From assembly GCF_020171925.1 (NCBI RefSeq), contig NZ_JAIVAR010000001.1:62001-126000 (forward strand): a DNA stretch of 64,000 bases, given 5' to 3'. The first letter of the stretch is position 1. Every line of letters starts with the position of its first letter. Of this stretch, positions 19,150 to 28,668 are shown one piece after another. The stretch comes from Rossellomorea aquimaris. GTDB taxonomy: Bacteria > Bacillota > Bacilli > Bacillales > Bacillaceae_B. The notes below the pieces were generated by a model that was given only the letters and a program-made list of their open reading frames with translations, did no database searches and was not told the DNA's origin. The position numbers and the translations under genes were made by a program.

Positions 19150-19270
19150 TATGTATATTTTGAGAGATGGAACTGTTTGACCATTCATGCGCAGAAAAAA
19201 AATTCTGTCTTTATTTCTAGAATTTGTAAGGGTTTGGAGGATCGGTACACGAGAATCGAAAGGATGAAAT

Positions 19271-19299
19271 GCATATTTTTCCTCTTCAAGGAAATACTG
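19271..19299 (+). promoter_or_regulatory. Candidate SigF/SigG promoter of sigG
   Basis: GCATA (19271-19275) fits the -35 pattern GHATR, and AATACTG (19293-19299) matches 5 of 7 positions of the -10 pattern CATNHTA, spacer 17. In B. subtilis sigG is transcribed by SigF and then by SigG itself in the forespore. Confidence 0.35.
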
Positions 19300-19314
19300 A
19301 ATTTTGTACAACAG

Positions 19315-19330
19315 CTCCTGCAAGGAGGGG
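19315..19330 (+). promoter_or_regulatory. Hairpin over the sigG ribosome binding site
   Basis: CTCCT (19315-19319) can pair with AGGAG (19323-19327) across a three-base GCA loop, burying the AGGAGGGG ribosome binding site 5 bases before the sigG ATG. A leader hairpin that lowers sigG translation has been reported in B. subtilis. Confidence 0.55.
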
Positions 19331-19335
19331 AAAGA

Positions 19336-20112
19336 ATGACACGAAATAAAGTTGAGATCTGTGGTGTAGATACGTCCAAATTACCAGTATTGAAAAACGA
19401 TGAAATGCGAGTGCTTTTCAAACAAATGCAAGCAGGCGATATAAGCGCACGAGAAAAGCTTGTTAATGGGAATTTACGCCTTGTCTTAAGTGTAATTCAA
19501 CGCTTTAACAACCGTGGTGAGTATGTTGATGACTTGTTTCAGGTCGGTTGCATAGGATTGATGAAATCCATCGACAACTTTGACTTGGGTCAAAATGTGC
19601 GTTTCTCCACCTATGCAGTACCGATGATCATCGGGGAGATACGTCGCTATTTGCGTGACAATAACCCGATCCGGGTGTCGCGATCCCTACGTGACATTGC
19701 CTATAAGGCTTTGCAGGTAAGGGAGAAGTTAATGGGGGAAACCTCCAAGGAACCGACTGCTGAAGAAATCGCAAAGGTTTTGGATGTGCCCCATGAGGAA
19801 ATAGTGTTTGCGCTAGATGCAATCCAGGATCCTGTCTCTCTATTCGAACCGATCTACAACGATGGAGGAGACCCCATTTTTGTCATGGACCAGCTTAGTG
19901 ATGAGAAGAACAGGGACTTCCATTGGATTGAAGAAATTGCCTTGCAAGAAGGTATGAGAAGGTTGAATGACAGAGAGAAGTTAATTATCAGTAAACGATT
20001 CTTCCAAGGGAAAACACAAATGGAAGTAGCCGATGAAATCGGTATTTCACAGGCACAGGTATCCCGGTTGGAAAAGGCGGCAATCAAACAAATGAATAAG
20101 AATATCCAGTGA
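19336..20112 (+). CDS. sigG: Late forespore sigma factor SigG
   Basis: SigG drives late forespore genes. The 258 residues (260 in B. subtilis) have the N-terminal KVEICGVDTSKLPVLK stretch, region 2 (NGNLRLVLSVIQRFNNRG, DDLFQVGCIGLMKSIDNFDL), region 3 and a region 4 helix-turn-helix (VADEIGISQAQVSRLEKAA). I chose ATG at 19336, directly after AGGAGGGG; an upstream in-frame ATG at 19177 would add 53 residues with no family counterpart. ylmA, which follows sigG in B. subtilis, is absent. Confidence 0.98.
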   Translation: MTRNKVEICGVDTSKLPVLKNDEMRVLFKQMQAGDISAREKLVNGNLRLVLSVIQRFNNRGEYVDDLFQVGCIGLMKSIDNFDLGQNVRFSTYAVPMIIGEIRRYLRDNNPIRVSRSLRDIAYKALQVREKLMGETSKEPTAEEIAKVLDVPHEEIVFALDAIQDPVSLFEPIYNDGGDPIFVMDQLSDEKNRDFHWIEEIALQEGMRRLNDREKLIISKRFFQGKTQMEVADEIGISQAQVSRLEKAAIKQMNKNIQ

Positions 20113-20144
20113 TGCACATGAAGCACGATATCTTGTGCAGGAGA

Positions 20145-20186
20145 CAAGGGCAGATCCTTAAAAACGGGGTCTGCCTTTATTTTTTG
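20145..20186 (+). terminator. Intrinsic terminator after sigG
   Basis: GGGCAGATCC pairs with GGGGTCTGCC around TTAAAAAC, followed by TTTATTTTTT. Confidence 0.88.
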
Positions 20187-20250
20187 CTGCATATATTATT
20201 AGTAATATGAAAATCCACTGTCACGAACGAGAATTTGAGGAGGAGATCCC

Positions 20251-20532
20251 GTGGTACGCATTTCAGAATTTCAGATAAAGGATGTCGTCAATATATCGGA
20301 TGGAAGGAAGCTTGGAAATATCGGAGACATAGAAATCAATCTGGATACAGGTAGAATCGAAGCGATTGTCATTGGGGGAGGCGGAAAGCTATTAGGTTTT
20401 TTTGGCAAAGATGAGGATGTAGTCATCCCATGGAAGAGCATTGTCAAAATCGGTGAAGATGTCATCCTTGTCAGACACAAGGAAAGCCATTATATACAAG
20501 GGCAGTTGGAGGAACCCAAAGAATCCTCGTGA
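20251..20532 (+). CDS. ylmC: PRC-barrel protein YlmC/YmxH family
   Basis: A 93-residue single PRC-barrel domain protein with the pattern SEFQIKDVVNISDGRKLGN, GDIEINLDTGRIEAIVI and FFGKDEDVVIPW followed by VKIGEDVILV. Members of this family occur throughout sporulating Firmicutes; some are linked to sporulation, but I know no biochemical role. It starts with GTG at 20251, with GGAGGAG 7 bases upstream. It lies just downstream of the sigG terminator and before pgeF, as in B. subtilis (without ylmA). Confidence 0.9.
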   Translation: MVRISEFQIKDVVNISDGRKLGNIGDIEINLDTGRIEAIVIGGGGKLLGFFGKDEDVVIPWKSIVKIGEDVILVRHKESHYIQGQLEEPKESS

Positions 20533-20590
20533 TAAATGACGAATCTTCGGTTTCTATGGTACACTTGAAAGAAAAGAAGGTGATTCGCTC

Positions 20591-21409
20591 GTGTCTATAG
20601 AGCCTTTTCATAAAGAAGACGAATCTTTTTATGCAATCAAGGGATGGAATGGTAGATTCCCTGGATTGATCGCAGGTATTTCAACACGTCACGGAGGAGT
20701 GAGTGAAGACTCCTTCGATTCCATGAATATGGGGCTCCATGTCGGGGACGACCAAGAAAAAGTTAGAGAGAACCGGTCCTTACTGTCGGATTCCCTCGGC
20801 TTTCCTTTGGAGAGATGGGTAGGCGCAGAGCAGACACATGGTCATTCGATTTGGGAAGTGACCCCACCGGACATGGGAAAAGGCAGTCATTCCTACGCAA
20901 CCAGCATTAAGGACACGGATGGATTAATGACAGACAATCGTGACCTCCTCTTGACGATGTGTTATGCAGATTGTGTTCCATTGTATCTTCTCGATGGGCA
21001 GACCGGCAGGATAGGAGTCGCACACGCAGGATGGAAGGGAACAGTGGAAGAAATCGGCCCTGCAATGGTAAAAGCATTCATGAAAAAGGGGTCCTTGGTG
21101 AAGGACATTGAAGTGGTGATCGGCCCCTCCATTTGTGAAAAATGCTACGTTGTGGATGATCGTGTATTGGATCGGGTAAAAAAAGTACTAGAAGATGAAA
21201 CCGACTTGCCCTATAATTTAAAGGAAGAGGGGCAATATCACTTGGATTTAAAGAAAGTTAACAAACGATTGTTGCTTCAAAGCGGTTTACAAGAAACACA
21301 GATCCAGACTTCTGGTTATTGTTCTTCCTGCAGCAATGATTTTTTCTCCTATCGTAGAGATCAAGGGAAGACAGGAAGAATGATGAGTTTTATTGGCTTG
21401 AAGGAGTAG
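20591..21409 (+). CDS. pgeF: Multicopper-like/purine nucleoside-processing protein YlmD (YfiH/PgeF family)
   Basis: The family (PgeF, YfiH, formerly polyphenol oxidase) includes purine nucleoside phosphorylases/deaminases and an E. coli peptidoglycan-editing factor. The 272 residues contain the metal-site motifs [10 protein letters not shown] near 33-42, EQTHG near 82, [12 protein letters not shown] near 120 and HAGWKGT near 143. The start is GTG at 20591 with AAGGTGAT upstream. A weak promoter (ATGACG and TACACT with an 18-base spacer, 20536-20565) may precede it. ylmE follows 4 bases after the stop. Confidence 0.9.
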   Translation: MSIEPFHKEDESFYAIKGWNGRFPGLIAGISTRHGGVSEDSFDSMNMGLHVGDDQEKVRENRSLLSDSLGFPLERWVGAEQTHGHSIWEVTPPDMGKGSHSYATSIKDTDGLMTDNRDLLLTMCYADCVPLYLLDGQTGRIGVAHAGWKGTVEEIGPAMVKAFMKKGSLVKDIEVVIGPSICEKCYVVDDRVLDRVKKVLEDETDLPYNLKEEGQYHLDLKKVNKRLLLQSGLQETQIQTSGYCSSCSNDFFSYRRDQGKTGRMMSFIGLKE

Positions 21410-21413
21410 TGAA

Positions 21414-22088
21414 ATGAAAGTTGCAGATAACCTTAAAGTAATAAATGAACAAATTTCCGAGGCGTGCAGCCGGAGTGGAAGGAATCCTGAAGACATTACG
21501 ATCGTGACTGTGACCAAATATGTGTCGATTGAAAGGGCAGAGGAAGCAATCGAAGCCGGTTTGTCCGACTTTGGTGAGAATAGGGACACGGGTCTCCTTG
21601 CCAAATGGGAACGATTGAAGGATCGGCCGAAGTGGCATTTCATCGGGACCCTTCAATCAAAAAAAGTAAAACATGTCATTGACAAAGTATCTTACATACA
21701 TTCCTTGGATCGTTTGTCACTGGCCAAGGAAATCGACAAAAGATCGGACAAGCCTGTTTCTTGTTTCGTTCAAGTAAATGTATCCGGTGAGGAATCCAAG
21801 CATGGATTGTCTCCTGGGGAAGTCGAAGGATTCATCGAAAGTCTTGGTGAATTCCCTCATATCAACGTTATTGGCCTGATGACGATGGCGCCTCATACGG
21901 ATGATGAAGATTATCTTAGGAAGTGCTTTCGAACATTGAAAGGGCTTCAAGAAAAAATGCGTTCCTTGGAATTTCCACATGCACCATGTACTGAGCTATC
22001 GATGGGGATGAGTAATGATTACACAATTGCAATTGAAGAGGGAGCTACTTTTATCCGTATTGGATCAGCATTAGTTGGAAATGACTGA
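21414..22088 (+). CDS. ylmE: PLP homeostasis protein YlmE (YggS family)
   Basis: YggS/YlmE proteins bind pyridoxal 5'-phosphate in a fold-type III barrel and help balance vitamin B6 and amino-acid pools; no enzymatic reaction is established. The 224 residues show the PLP lysine in VTVTKYVS (near residue 37), FGENRD near 58, [13 protein letters not shown] near 77, [10 protein letters not shown] near 123 and the phosphate-binding end [10 protein letters not shown] near 196. It starts just after pgeF with GGAG in the overlap region. Next genes are the division genes sepF and ylmG. Confidence 0.94.
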   Translation: MKVADNLKVINEQISEACSRSGRNPEDITIVTVTKYVSIERAEEAIEAGLSDFGENRDTGLLAKWERLKDRPKWHFIGTLQSKKVKHVIDKVSYIHSLDRLSLAKEIDKRSDKPVSCFVQVNVSGEESKHGLSPGEVEGFIESLGEFPHINVIGLMTMAPHTDDEDYLRKCFRTLKGLQEKMRSLEFPHAPCTELSMGMSNDYTIAIEEGATFIRIGSALVGND

Positions 22089-22102
22089 GAGGGGATGTAC
22101 AA

Positions 22103-22552
22103 ATGGGCATTAAATCGAAATTGAAAACTTTCTTCTTGCTTGATGAAGAAGAATATGATTATGAAGAAGATGAAAAGTTTGAAGATGAATTCGAGGAGAA
22201 GAAGAGCATGAAAACGCAATCGATATCTCAACCGAAGCAGAATGTTGTCAGTCTTCAAAGCGTACAGAAATCCTCGAAGGTGATTCTTGTTGAGCCTAGG
22301 GTTTACGCAGAAGCACAGGAAATAGCAGATCATTTGAAGAATAGAAGGTCTGTCCTTGTGAATCTGCAGAGGATTCAGCATGACCAGGCAAAAAGGATTG
22401 TGGATTTCCTGAGTGGTACAGTATATGCGATTGGTGGGGATATCCAGCGTGTTGGCATGGATATTTTCCTCTGTACCCCTGATAATGTGGAGGTCAGTGG
22501 CAATATCTCTGAATTTTTAAAAGAAGAAGATCTATCTGATTCAAGGTGGTAA
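22103..22552 (+). CDS. sepF: Cell division protein SepF
   Basis: SepF bundles FtsZ filaments and anchors them to the membrane. The 149 residues have an N-terminal amphipathic helix ([17 protein letters not shown]), an acidic linker (about 15-35) and the C-terminal FtsZ-binding domain (about 60-140) with [28 protein letters not shown] and [27 protein letters not shown] lies 7 bases before the ATG. It lies in the ylm block, 15 bases after ylmE and 8 bases before ylmG. Confidence 0.96.
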   Translation: MGIKSKLKTFFLLDEEEYDYEEDEKFEDEFEEKKSMKTQSISQPKQNVVSLQSVQKSSKVILVEPRVYAEAQEIADHLKNRRSVLVNLQRIQHDQAKRIVDFLSGTVYAIGGDIQRVGMDIFLCTPDNVEVSGNISEFLKEEDLSDSRW

Positions 22553-22560
22553 TGTAAATT

Positions 22561-22824
22561 ATGGGATTAGTATTTGAAGTTTTGTCTACACTTATTCAGC
22601 TATACTCTTGGGCCCTCATCATCTATATCTTGATGTCATGGTTCCCAAACGCCAGAGAAACCTCCATCGGTCAATTCCTGGCCCGTATTTGTGAGCCATA
22701 TTTAGAGCCTTTCAGAAGGATTGTGCCGCCGCTTGGAATGATTGATATCTCTCCAATCGTTGCTTTCATCGTACTGAATCTGGCACAGATGGGCCTTAAC
22801 CAATTATACTTTTGGCTCATTTAG
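22561..22824 (+). CDS. ylmG: YggT-family membrane protein YlmG
   Basis: An 87-residue integral membrane protein with two hydrophobic segments (about 5-25 and 60-82) and the family motifs [11 protein letters not shown] near 29 and [24 protein letters not shown] split near 42-65. YlmG relatives affect division and nucleoid arrangement in some bacteria and chloroplasts; the mechanism is unknown. The ATG follows sepF closely with GGTGG in the sepF 3' end. A terminator follows, so it closes the ylmD-ylmG block. Confidence 0.92.
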   Translation: MGLVFEVLSTLIQLYSWALIIYILMSWFPNARETSIGQFLARICEPYLEPFRRIVPPLGMIDISPIVAFIVLNLAQMGLNQLYFWLI

Positions 22825-22846
22825 ATGAGCATTGAACGTGTAAGTG

Positions 22847-22884
22847 AAAGAGCTGAAGCGCTTTGTGCCGTTTCAGCTTTTTTC
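22847..22884 (+). terminator. Intrinsic terminator between ylmG and ylmH
   Basis: AGAGCTGAA pairs with TTCAGCTTTTTT around a GC-containing loop (GCGCTTTGTGCCG). Confidence 0.8.
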
Positions 22885-22915
22885 AATTGACCTAAAAGGT
22901 TTAGGAGGTTGTCAT

Positions 22916-23683
22916 ATGTCGATTTATCAGCATTTCAGGATAGACGAGAAGGAATTTGTCGACAGTGTGCTCGAGTGGAGGGAGCAGGTGGAAGTCCAAT
23001 ATGCTCCGAAGCTAACGGATTTCTTAGATCCGAGGCAGCAGCATATCGTCGAATCAATTGTGGGGCAAAATGAAGAAGTACAGCTCTCCTTCTATCCGGA
23101 ACGTGCAGAAAGAAAGAGGGCTCTTCTTTATCCTCCCTATTTCCATCCTGAGCAAGAAGATTTTGGTACCCGCCTGTTTGAGATTGAGTACCCAAGTAAG
23201 TTTGTTACAATAGAGCATAGGCAAGTGTTAGGGAGTATGATGTCACTTGGCCTGAAACGGGAGAAGTTCGGTGATATCCTATCGACCCAAGGTAAATTTC
23301 AAGTCTTCCTTGCCGAAGAGATTTCTGAATATGTCAGGATGGAATTGAATCAGGTAGGCAAGGCGAAAGTGACACTGCAAGCTGTGCCAATTTCAAACAT
23401 GATCCACTCACAGGAGGAATGGCAGGAGAATGTGACGACCGTAAGCTCACTCAGGCTTGATGCCGTCCTTGCATCGTTTTATAATATTTCCCGTCAGAAG
23501 GCGCAAGCCTATATTAAGGGCAGCCTGGTTAAATTAAACTGGAGAACGACCGAGAATCCATCGATTGAAATCGAAGCTGGCGATGTGATTTCTACAAGAG
23601 GACACGGCAGGAGCAAGCTCTTATCGATCGAGGGGAAAACAAAACGTGAAAAATGGCGGATAACTTTCGGGATTTTGAAATAA
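22916..23683 (+). CDS. ylmH: S4-domain RNA-binding protein YlmH
   Basis: The 255 residues comprise an N-terminal YlmH-type domain (about 1-175) and a C-terminal S4 RNA-binding domain (about 180-250: SLRLDAVLASFYNISRQKAQAYI, GSLVKLNW, EIEAGDVISTRGHGR). In B. subtilis YlmH binds stalled 50S subunits and can act in ribosome quality control alongside RqcH and RqcP. I chose ATG at 22916, 8 bases after TAGGAGG; an in-frame ATG at 22844 lies inside the preceding terminator. divIVA follows after a promoter. Confidence 0.93.
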   Translation: MSIYQHFRIDEKEFVDSVLEWREQVEVQYAPKLTDFLDPRQQHIVESIVGQNEEVQLSFYPERAERKRALLYPPYFHPEQEDFGTRLFEIEYPSKFVTIEHRQVLGSMMSLGLKREKFGDILSTQGKFQVFLAEEISEYVRMELNQVGKAKVTLQAVPISNMIHSQEEWQENVTTVSSLRLDAVLASFYNISRQKAQAYIKGSLVKLNWRTTENPSIEIEAGDVISTRGHGRSKLLSIEGKTKREKWRITFGILK

Positions 23684-23699
23684 TTTAACGAAAAATAAA

Positions 23700-23737
23700 G
23701 GAAATACATCACATGCTGTCGAATTTTTAGTTATAAT
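23700..23737 (+). promoter_or_regulatory. Candidate SigA promoter of divIVA
   Basis: A perfect TATAAT at 23732-23737 lies 35 bases before the divIVA ATG. The -35 region is poor (CACATG-like near 23709), so only the -10 is convincing. Confidence 0.45.
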
Positions 23738-23772
23738 GAAATTGTAATTCACAAGTACCGGAGGTGGCTTCC

Positions 23773-24288
23773 ATGCCTTTAACGCCATTAGACATACATA
23801 ACAAGGAATTTAGTCGCGGTTTTCGTGGATATGACGAAGACGAGGTCAATGAATTCTTGGATCAAATCATCAAGGATTATGAAATTCTCATCCGTGAGAA
23901 GAAAGAAACCGAAGAGCGATTATCTACTTTGAATGAACGTTTAGGCCATTTTACAAACATCGAAGAAACGTTGAACAAATCGATTGTCATCGCTCAAGAA
24001 GCAGGGGAAGAAGTAAAAAGAAATGCAGCGAAAGAAGCCAAACTGATTATCAAGGAAGCGGAAAAGAATGCGGACAGGATTGTGAATGAATCCCTTTCAA
24101 AAGCAAGGAAGATCGCGATTGAAATCGAAGAGCTTAAAAAGCAGTCGAAGGTTTTCCGTACACGCTTCAAGATGTTGATCGAAGCGCAACTTGACCTGCT
24201 CGATACAGATGATTGGGACCAGTTGATGGAATTTGACTTAGATGCAACAGAGTTAAAAACTCTTGAAGAAGAAGAGACTCTGTCTTGA
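23773..24288 (+). CDS. divIVA: Cell pole and septum protein DivIVA
   Basis: DivIVA binds negatively curved membrane at septa and poles and recruits MinJ and other partners. The 171 residues begin with the conserved membrane-binding domain (MPLTPLDIHNKEFSRGFRGY, DEDEVNEFLDQI) and continue as a long coiled coil to about residue 155, with an acidic tail. I chose ATG at 23773, 8 bases after GGAGGTG; the GTG at 23764 is part of that site. Position after ylmH and before ileS is conserved. Confidence 0.97.
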   Translation: MPLTPLDIHNKEFSRGFRGYDEDEVNEFLDQIIKDYEILIREKKETEERLSTLNERLGHFTNIEETLNKSIVIAQEAGEEVKRNAAKEAKLIIKEAEKNADRIVNESLSKARKIAIEIEELKKQSKVFRTRFKMLIEAQLDLLDTDDWDQLMEFDLDATELKTLEEEETLS

Positions 24289-24313
24289 CGAAAGCGGCTT
24301 TCTTTTCATATAA

Positions 24314-24340
24314 TTGTAAAACAATCTAAATTGCCATAAT
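24314..24340 (+). promoter_or_regulatory. Candidate promoter of the ileS T-box leader
   Basis: TTGTAA (24314-24319) and CATAAT (24335-24340) could be a SigA promoter, though the 15-base spacer is short. The position just before the first conserved T-box leader sequence is right. Confidence 0.4.
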
Positions 24341-24346
24341 ACAAAT

Positions 24347-24604
24347 TGCGAAGATAGGGACAGTACGATTCTGCCACAAATCCTATAAAGCGAACCGGGG
24401 ACGGTGAGAGCCCGGTTAGGAAATAGATTCGGAAGATCACCCTTGAGCTCCGTACATGAAATCTCGGAATACCCGAAGGAGTAATGTATGGCGTTTATTC
24501 ACGTTACGAATGAAACGAGTGAAAGTGCCCAAGTGGTGCTTTTATGAGGGTGGTACCGCGGGAAAGCTTTCTCGTCCCTTTTTAGGGATGAGAAAGCTTT
24601 TTTT
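24347..24604 (+). ncRNA. T-box leader of ileS (isoleucine tRNA-sensing)
   Basis: The leader shows AGTA of the specifier-loop S-turn (near 24362), a GGTGAGAG-type bulge, a likely specifier codon ATC (24436-24438, preceded by GGAAG and followed by A), and the invariant T-box AGGGTGGTACCGCG (24547-24560). The competing terminator pairs AAAGCTTTCTCGTCCC with AGGGATGAGAAAGCTTT (24563-24600) and ends in a T-run. Uncharged tRNA-Ile would stabilise the antiterminator and switch ileS on. Confidence 0.93.
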
Positions 24605-24679
24605 GTTGTCATACGTGATTAAGATGTGAAGAAAGTAGTTATGATGGCAAGTAGGATAGATGCTAGAGGAGGATAATAA

Positions 24680-27451
24680 ATGGAGTATAAAGATACCTTA
24701 TTGATGCCGAAAACGGAATTTCCGATGAGGGGGAATTTACCGAAAAGAGAACCTGAAACACAGAAGAAATGGGAAGAGATGGACATTTATAAAATGGTCC
24801 AGGACCGCACGAAAGGCCGCCCATTGTTTGTGCTTCATGACGGGCCTCCTTATGCGAATGGGAATATCCATATGGGCCACGCATTGAATAAAGTTTTAAA
24901 GGACTTTATTGTCAGATATAAATCCATGAACGGCTTTCATGCCCCATACGTACCCGGCTGGGATACTCATGGATTGCCAATCGAACAAGCGCTGACTAAT
25001 AAAGGTGTAAAGCGCAAAGAAATGACCGTCGCCGAGTTCCGTAAACTATGCGAAGAGTATGCGTACGAACAAGTGGATAATCAACGTGTCCAATTCAAGC
25101 AGTTGGGTGTACGCGGGGATTGGGAAAATCCATATATCACGCTGAAACCTGAGTATGAAGCTCAACAGATCAAAGTATTCGGCGATATGGCCAATAAAGG
25201 GTATATCTATAAAGGGAAGAAACCTGTGTATTGGTCACCATCCAGCGAATCTGCTCTTGCAGAAGCAGAAATCGAATATCAAGATAAACGATCAGCTTCC
25301 ATTTATGTAGGATTCAAAGTTACAGAAGGAAAGGGGATCCTTGAAGAAGGTACTCAGTTCATCATCTGGACAACGACTCCGTGGACCATTCCAGCGAACC
25401 TTGGGATTGCCGTCCACCAAGACCTCACTTATGTAGTGGTTGAAACAGGCGGTACTTCATATGTAGTCGCCGAAGACTTGCTTTCAGATGTTGCAGAGAA
25501 TCTGGAGTGGGAGCAATATGAAGTAACGAACAAAGTCAAAGGTGCCGATTTAGAGCACATGAAAGCCAAACATCCGATTTATGATCGTGAATCATTGGTC
25601 ATCCTAGGCGATCACGTAACGACAGATTCAGGTACCGGCTGTGTCCATACAGCACCTGGGCACGGGGAAGATGATTTTCTTGTAGGGAAGAAATATGGTT
25701 TGGATGTATTATGTCCAGTTGATGATAAGGGTGTCATGACTTCGGAAGCACCTGGATTTGAAGGGTTATTCTATGATAAAGCAAACAAGCCAATCACTGA
25801 GAAGCTTGAGGAAGTTGGGGCATTATTGAAGCTTACCTTCATCACCCACTCCTATCCACATGACTGGAGAACGAAGAAACCGGTCATTTTCAGGGCGACG
25901 GCTCAATGGTTTGCTTCAATTGATAAATTCCGTGATGAACTTCTTCAAGCAGTCAAGGAAACCAAATGGATCCCAGGCTGGGGAGAAACCCGCCTATTCA
26001 ACATGGTTCGAGACCGCGGCGACTGGTGTATCTCCAGACAGCGTGCCTGGGGAGTCCCGATCCCTGTGTTCTATGCCGAGAATGGTGAGGAAATCATCAC
26101 AGAGGAAACAATTGAGCATGTTTCGAATTTATTCCGTGAGCATGGTTCGAATATCTGGTTTGAAAAAGAAGCGAAGGATCTTCTTCCTGAAGGATTCACT
26201 CATGAAGGAAGTCCAAATGGAACGTTCACAAAAGAACAAGACATCATGGATGTTTGGTTTGATTCAGGATCTTCTCACCAAGCGGTGCTTGAAGAGCGAG
26301 ACGATCTCAAGCGACCTGCGGATCTTTACCTAGAAGGTTCCGACCAATACCGTGGCTGGTTCAACTCTTCCTTGACCACCGGTGTAGCGGTGACAGGGAA
26401 AGCACCTTATAAAGGGGTACTCAGTCACGGATTCGCATTAGACGGTGAAGGAAGAAAGATGAGTAAATCACTTGGAAACGTCATGGTTCCTGAAAAGGTC
26501 ATGAAGCAGCTCGGAGCGGATATCCTTCGTCTTTGGGTAGCATCGGTCGATTATCAATCGGATGTCCGTGTTTCCGACCCGATCTTGAAACAAGTGGCTG
26601 AAGTATACAGGAAAATCCGTAACACTTATCGATTCCTATTAGGGAACCTGGCTGATTTCGATCCGAAGACAGATGCAGTTCCTTATGAGGAGCTTCGTGA
26701 AGTCGACCAATTCATGATGGTCAAACTGAATGAACTTGTGAAAAATGTGAAGCATTCTTACGACAACTATGAATTTGCAAGCATCTATCACGCTGTCAAT
26801 AACTTCTGTACACTGGACTTGAGCTCATTCTATCTTGATTTTGCAAAAGATGTCCTTTACATCGAAGCAAAAGACAACGACGAAAGAAGAGCGATGCAGA
26901 CTGTATTGTATGACGCTTTGGTTGTCCTGACCAAGTTGATGTCTCCAATCCTTTCTCATACTGCAGACGAAGTTTGGGCGTATATCCCAGGTGTTCAGGA
27001 AGAAAGTGTTCAATTGACGGATATGCCTGAAGTGAAACAGCTTCCGAACGCAGAAGGGTTGAAGGAAAAATGGAATGCATTCCTTGAGTTAAGGGATGAC
27101 GTACTCAAGGCTCTTGAAGAAGCCCGTAACCAAAAATTGATTGGGAAATCGCTCACTGCAAAGGTTACTCTTTATGTGAATGATGAAACGAAATCTTTAT
27201 TGAATTCAATTTCAGAAGATCTTAAGCAATTATTCATTGTGTCAGCCATTGAAGTAGGCGGAGGCGTGAATGATGCTCCAGCGGAAGCACTTTCCGTAGG
27301 GGAAAACAGTTTCCTTGTTGAAAAAGCTGAAGGTGAAACATGTGACCGCTGCTGGGTAGTCACTCCAACCGTTGGCGATGATCAAGATCACCCTGAACTT
27401 TGTGCAAGATGTGCTTCTGTCGTAAAAGAAAATTATTCTCACTTAGCTTAA
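24680..27451 (+). CDS. ileS: Isoleucyl-tRNA synthetase
   Basis: IleS charges tRNA-Ile with isoleucine. The 923 residues (921 in B. subtilis) are a class I synthetase with the HIGH-type motif HMGH at 64-67, the editing domain ([13 protein letters not shown] near 232 and [16 protein letters not shown] near 320), the KMSKS loop at 593-597 and a C-terminal zinc finger (CDRC near 886 and CARC near 908). The ATG follows AGAGGAGG. Expression is controlled by the T-box directly upstream, and a terminator follows. Confidence 0.98.
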   Translation: MEYKDTLLMPKTEFPMRGNLPKREPETQKKWEEMDIYKMVQDRTKGRPLFVLHDGPPYANGNIHMGHALNKVLKDFIVRYKSMNGFHAPYVPGWDTHGLPIEQALTNKGVKRKEMTVAEFRKLCEEYAYEQVDNQRVQFKQLGVRGDWENPYITLKPEYEAQQIKVFGDMANKGYIYKGKKPVYWSPSSESALAEAEIEYQDKRSASIYVGFKVTEGKGILEEGTQFIIWTTTPWTIPANLGIAVHQDLTYVVVETGGTSYVVAEDLLSDVAENLEWEQYEVTNKVKGADLEHMKAKHPIYDRESLVILGDHVTTDSGTGCVHTAPGHGEDDFLVGKKYGLDVLCPVDDKGVMTSEAPGFEGLFYDKANKPITEKLEEVGALLKLTFITHSYPHDWRTKKPVIFRATAQWFASIDKFRDELLQAVKETKWIPGWGETRLFNMVRDRGDWCISRQRAWGVPIPVFYAENGEEIITEETIEHVSNLFREHGSNIWFEKEAKDLLPEGFTHEGSPNGTFTKEQDIMDVWFDSGSSHQAVLEERDDLKRPADLYLEGSDQYRGWFNSSLTTGVAVTGKAPYKGVLSHGFALDGEGRKMSKSLGNVMVPEKVMKQLGADILRLWVASVDYQSDVRVSDPILKQVAEVYRKIRNTYRFLLGNLADFDPKTDAVPYEELREVDQFMMVKLNELVKNVKHSYDNYEFASIYHAVNNFCTLDLSSFYLDFAKDVLYIEAKDNDERRAMQTVLYDALVVLTKLMSPILSHTADEVWAYIPGVQEESVQLTDMPEVKQLPNAEGLKEKWNAFLELRDDVLKALEEARNQKLIGKSLTAKVTLYVNDETKSLLNSISEDLKQLFIVSAIEVGGGVNDAPAEALSVGENSFLVEKAEGETCDRCWVVTPTVGDDQDHPELCARCASVVKENYSHLA

Positions 27452-27454
27452 GCG

Positions 27455-27491
27455 AAAAAGCTGGTCCCGGAACACTGGGACCAGCTTTTTT
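27455..27491 (+). terminator. Intrinsic terminator after ileS
   Basis: AAAAAGCTGGTCCC pairs with GGGACCAGCTTTTTT around an eight-base loop. Confidence 0.93.
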
Positions 27492-27762
27492 AATTCTCTT
27501 GTCGAATTGCTCTGTAAAGCACCCCTAACCATATTCCATGGGGCGGGCACCTTAGGTTAAAATGATTTACAAAAGTAGCAATGGTAACGAATGAACCAAA
27601 TTTATCATGACTGTACTCGATGGATGGCACTGACATGCAATCATTGACAGTATGGCTCAAATCGTGTCATGACGGCGAAAAGAACCATAATTCCAAAATT
27701 ACTATATCTTGCAAGACAATCTTTTCAAGTCTTTCCCCCATACTAAGGATGGAGGGATCAAG

Positions 27763-28038
27763 ATGACAAATGACCGCTACACATCCATCATTCAAGAACT
27801 CGCACTATCTTTGAAAGAGCTGGAGGAAAGTCAATCTCAACATCCTTTGATACAACATTATATAACCAGGGAGATATCGGATATCAAATATGCACTTCAA
27901 TTGGCGGATCAACACCGTTATGGCAGGTGCGAAATCAGTGGGGAAGAGATTCCCTTCGACCTTATCAACATGCAGCCCACACTCACTTCATTGAAAGAGG
28001 CAAATGAGTGGAGGGAATACGGAAAGATCTCCTATTGA
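27763..28038 (+). CDS. ylyA: DksA/TraR-like protein YlyA with degenerate zinc finger
   Basis: The 91 residues resemble a short DksA/TraR protein: an N-terminal helical region (about 1-45) and a finger remnant GRCEISGEEIP near 54-64. Only one cysteine of the usual four is present, so zinc binding by the classic C4 finger is unlikely. B. subtilis YlyA, in the same place between ileS and lspA, has been linked to RNA polymerase and SigG-dependent transcription. I chose ATG at 27763, after GGAGGG; an in-frame ATG at 27709 has no good site. The 271 bases before it hold no other gene I can support. Confidence 0.85.
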   Translation: MTNDRYTSIIQELALSLKELEESQSQHPLIQHYITREISDIKYALQLADQHRYGRCEISGEEIPFDLINMQPTLTSLKEANEWREYGKISY

Positions 28039-28100
28039 CGCCAAGTTTCACACAATCTTTAATAAATGGCCCCGAGTTTAGTGTTTTATTGTATTCTTTG

Positions 28101-28109
28101 TGCTAAAAT
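28101..28109 (+). promoter_or_regulatory. Candidate extended -10 promoter before lspA
   Basis: TGCTAAAAT combines a TGN extension with TAAAAT (28104-28109), 41 bases before the lspA start. No convincing -35 is seen. Confidence 0.38.
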
Positions 28110-28149
28110 GCAAAGGTAATCATTTCTTTACGATATGGAGGTTGCCTTT

Positions 28150-28668
28150 GTGTTTTATTATTTAGTGGCTTTGATTGTAATTGGATTGGATCAATTAACA
28201 AAATGGTTAGTTGTGAAAAAGATGACTGAAGGTGAGAGCATCCAAATCATCGAGAATGTTTTCTATCTGACTTCTCATCGGAATCAAGGTGCAGCATGGG
28301 GTATACTCCAGGGGCAGATGTGGTTTTTTTACATTATTACGCTTGTCGTGATTGCCGGCATTGTCTATTACATGCAAGTTCATGCAAAAGGTCATTCCTT
28401 GTTCAGCATCAGTCTTGCATTCATGCTCGGCGGGGCGATAGGGAATTTTATTGATCGTGTAGTGAGGAAAGAAGTTGTCGACTTTTTAAATACATATATA
28501 CTTTCTTACGATTTCCCGATATTCAATATTGCAGATGCAGCATTGACGATTGGAGTCGCATTGTTGATCATTTATATGTACTTAGACGAACGAAAAGCAA
28601 AGAAGGAGAAAGAGAATGGAAGTAATTCAGCACATCATACAACAGAACGAACAGGGAGAACGAATTGA
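28150..28668 (+). CDS. lspA: Lipoprotein signal peptidase LspA
   Basis: LspA cleaves the signal peptide of diacylglyceryl-modified prolipoproteins in the membrane. The 172-residue protein has four membrane segments and the aspartic protease motifs GNFIDR near 101-106 and FNIADAAL near 124-131, plus DQLTKW near 11. I chose GTG at 28150, with TGGAGG 8 bases upstream; an in-frame ATG at 28135 overlaps that site. Its last 53 bases overlap the start of rluD, and the C-terminus is longer and more polar than in B. subtilis LspA (154 residues). Confidence 0.95.
   Translation: MFYYLVALIVIGLDQLTKWLVVKKMTEGESIQIIENVFYLTSHRNQGAAWGILQGQMWFFYIITLVVIAGIVYYMQVHAKGHSLFSISLAFMLGGAIGNFIDRVVRKEVVDFLNTYILSYDFPIFNIADAALTIGVALLIIYMYLDERKAKKEKENGSNSAHHTTERTGRTN

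Noticed and set aside
27644-27672. TTGACA with a possible -10 before ylyA
   Set aside because: The -10 at 17 bases is TCATGA, a poor match; not enough to call a promoter.
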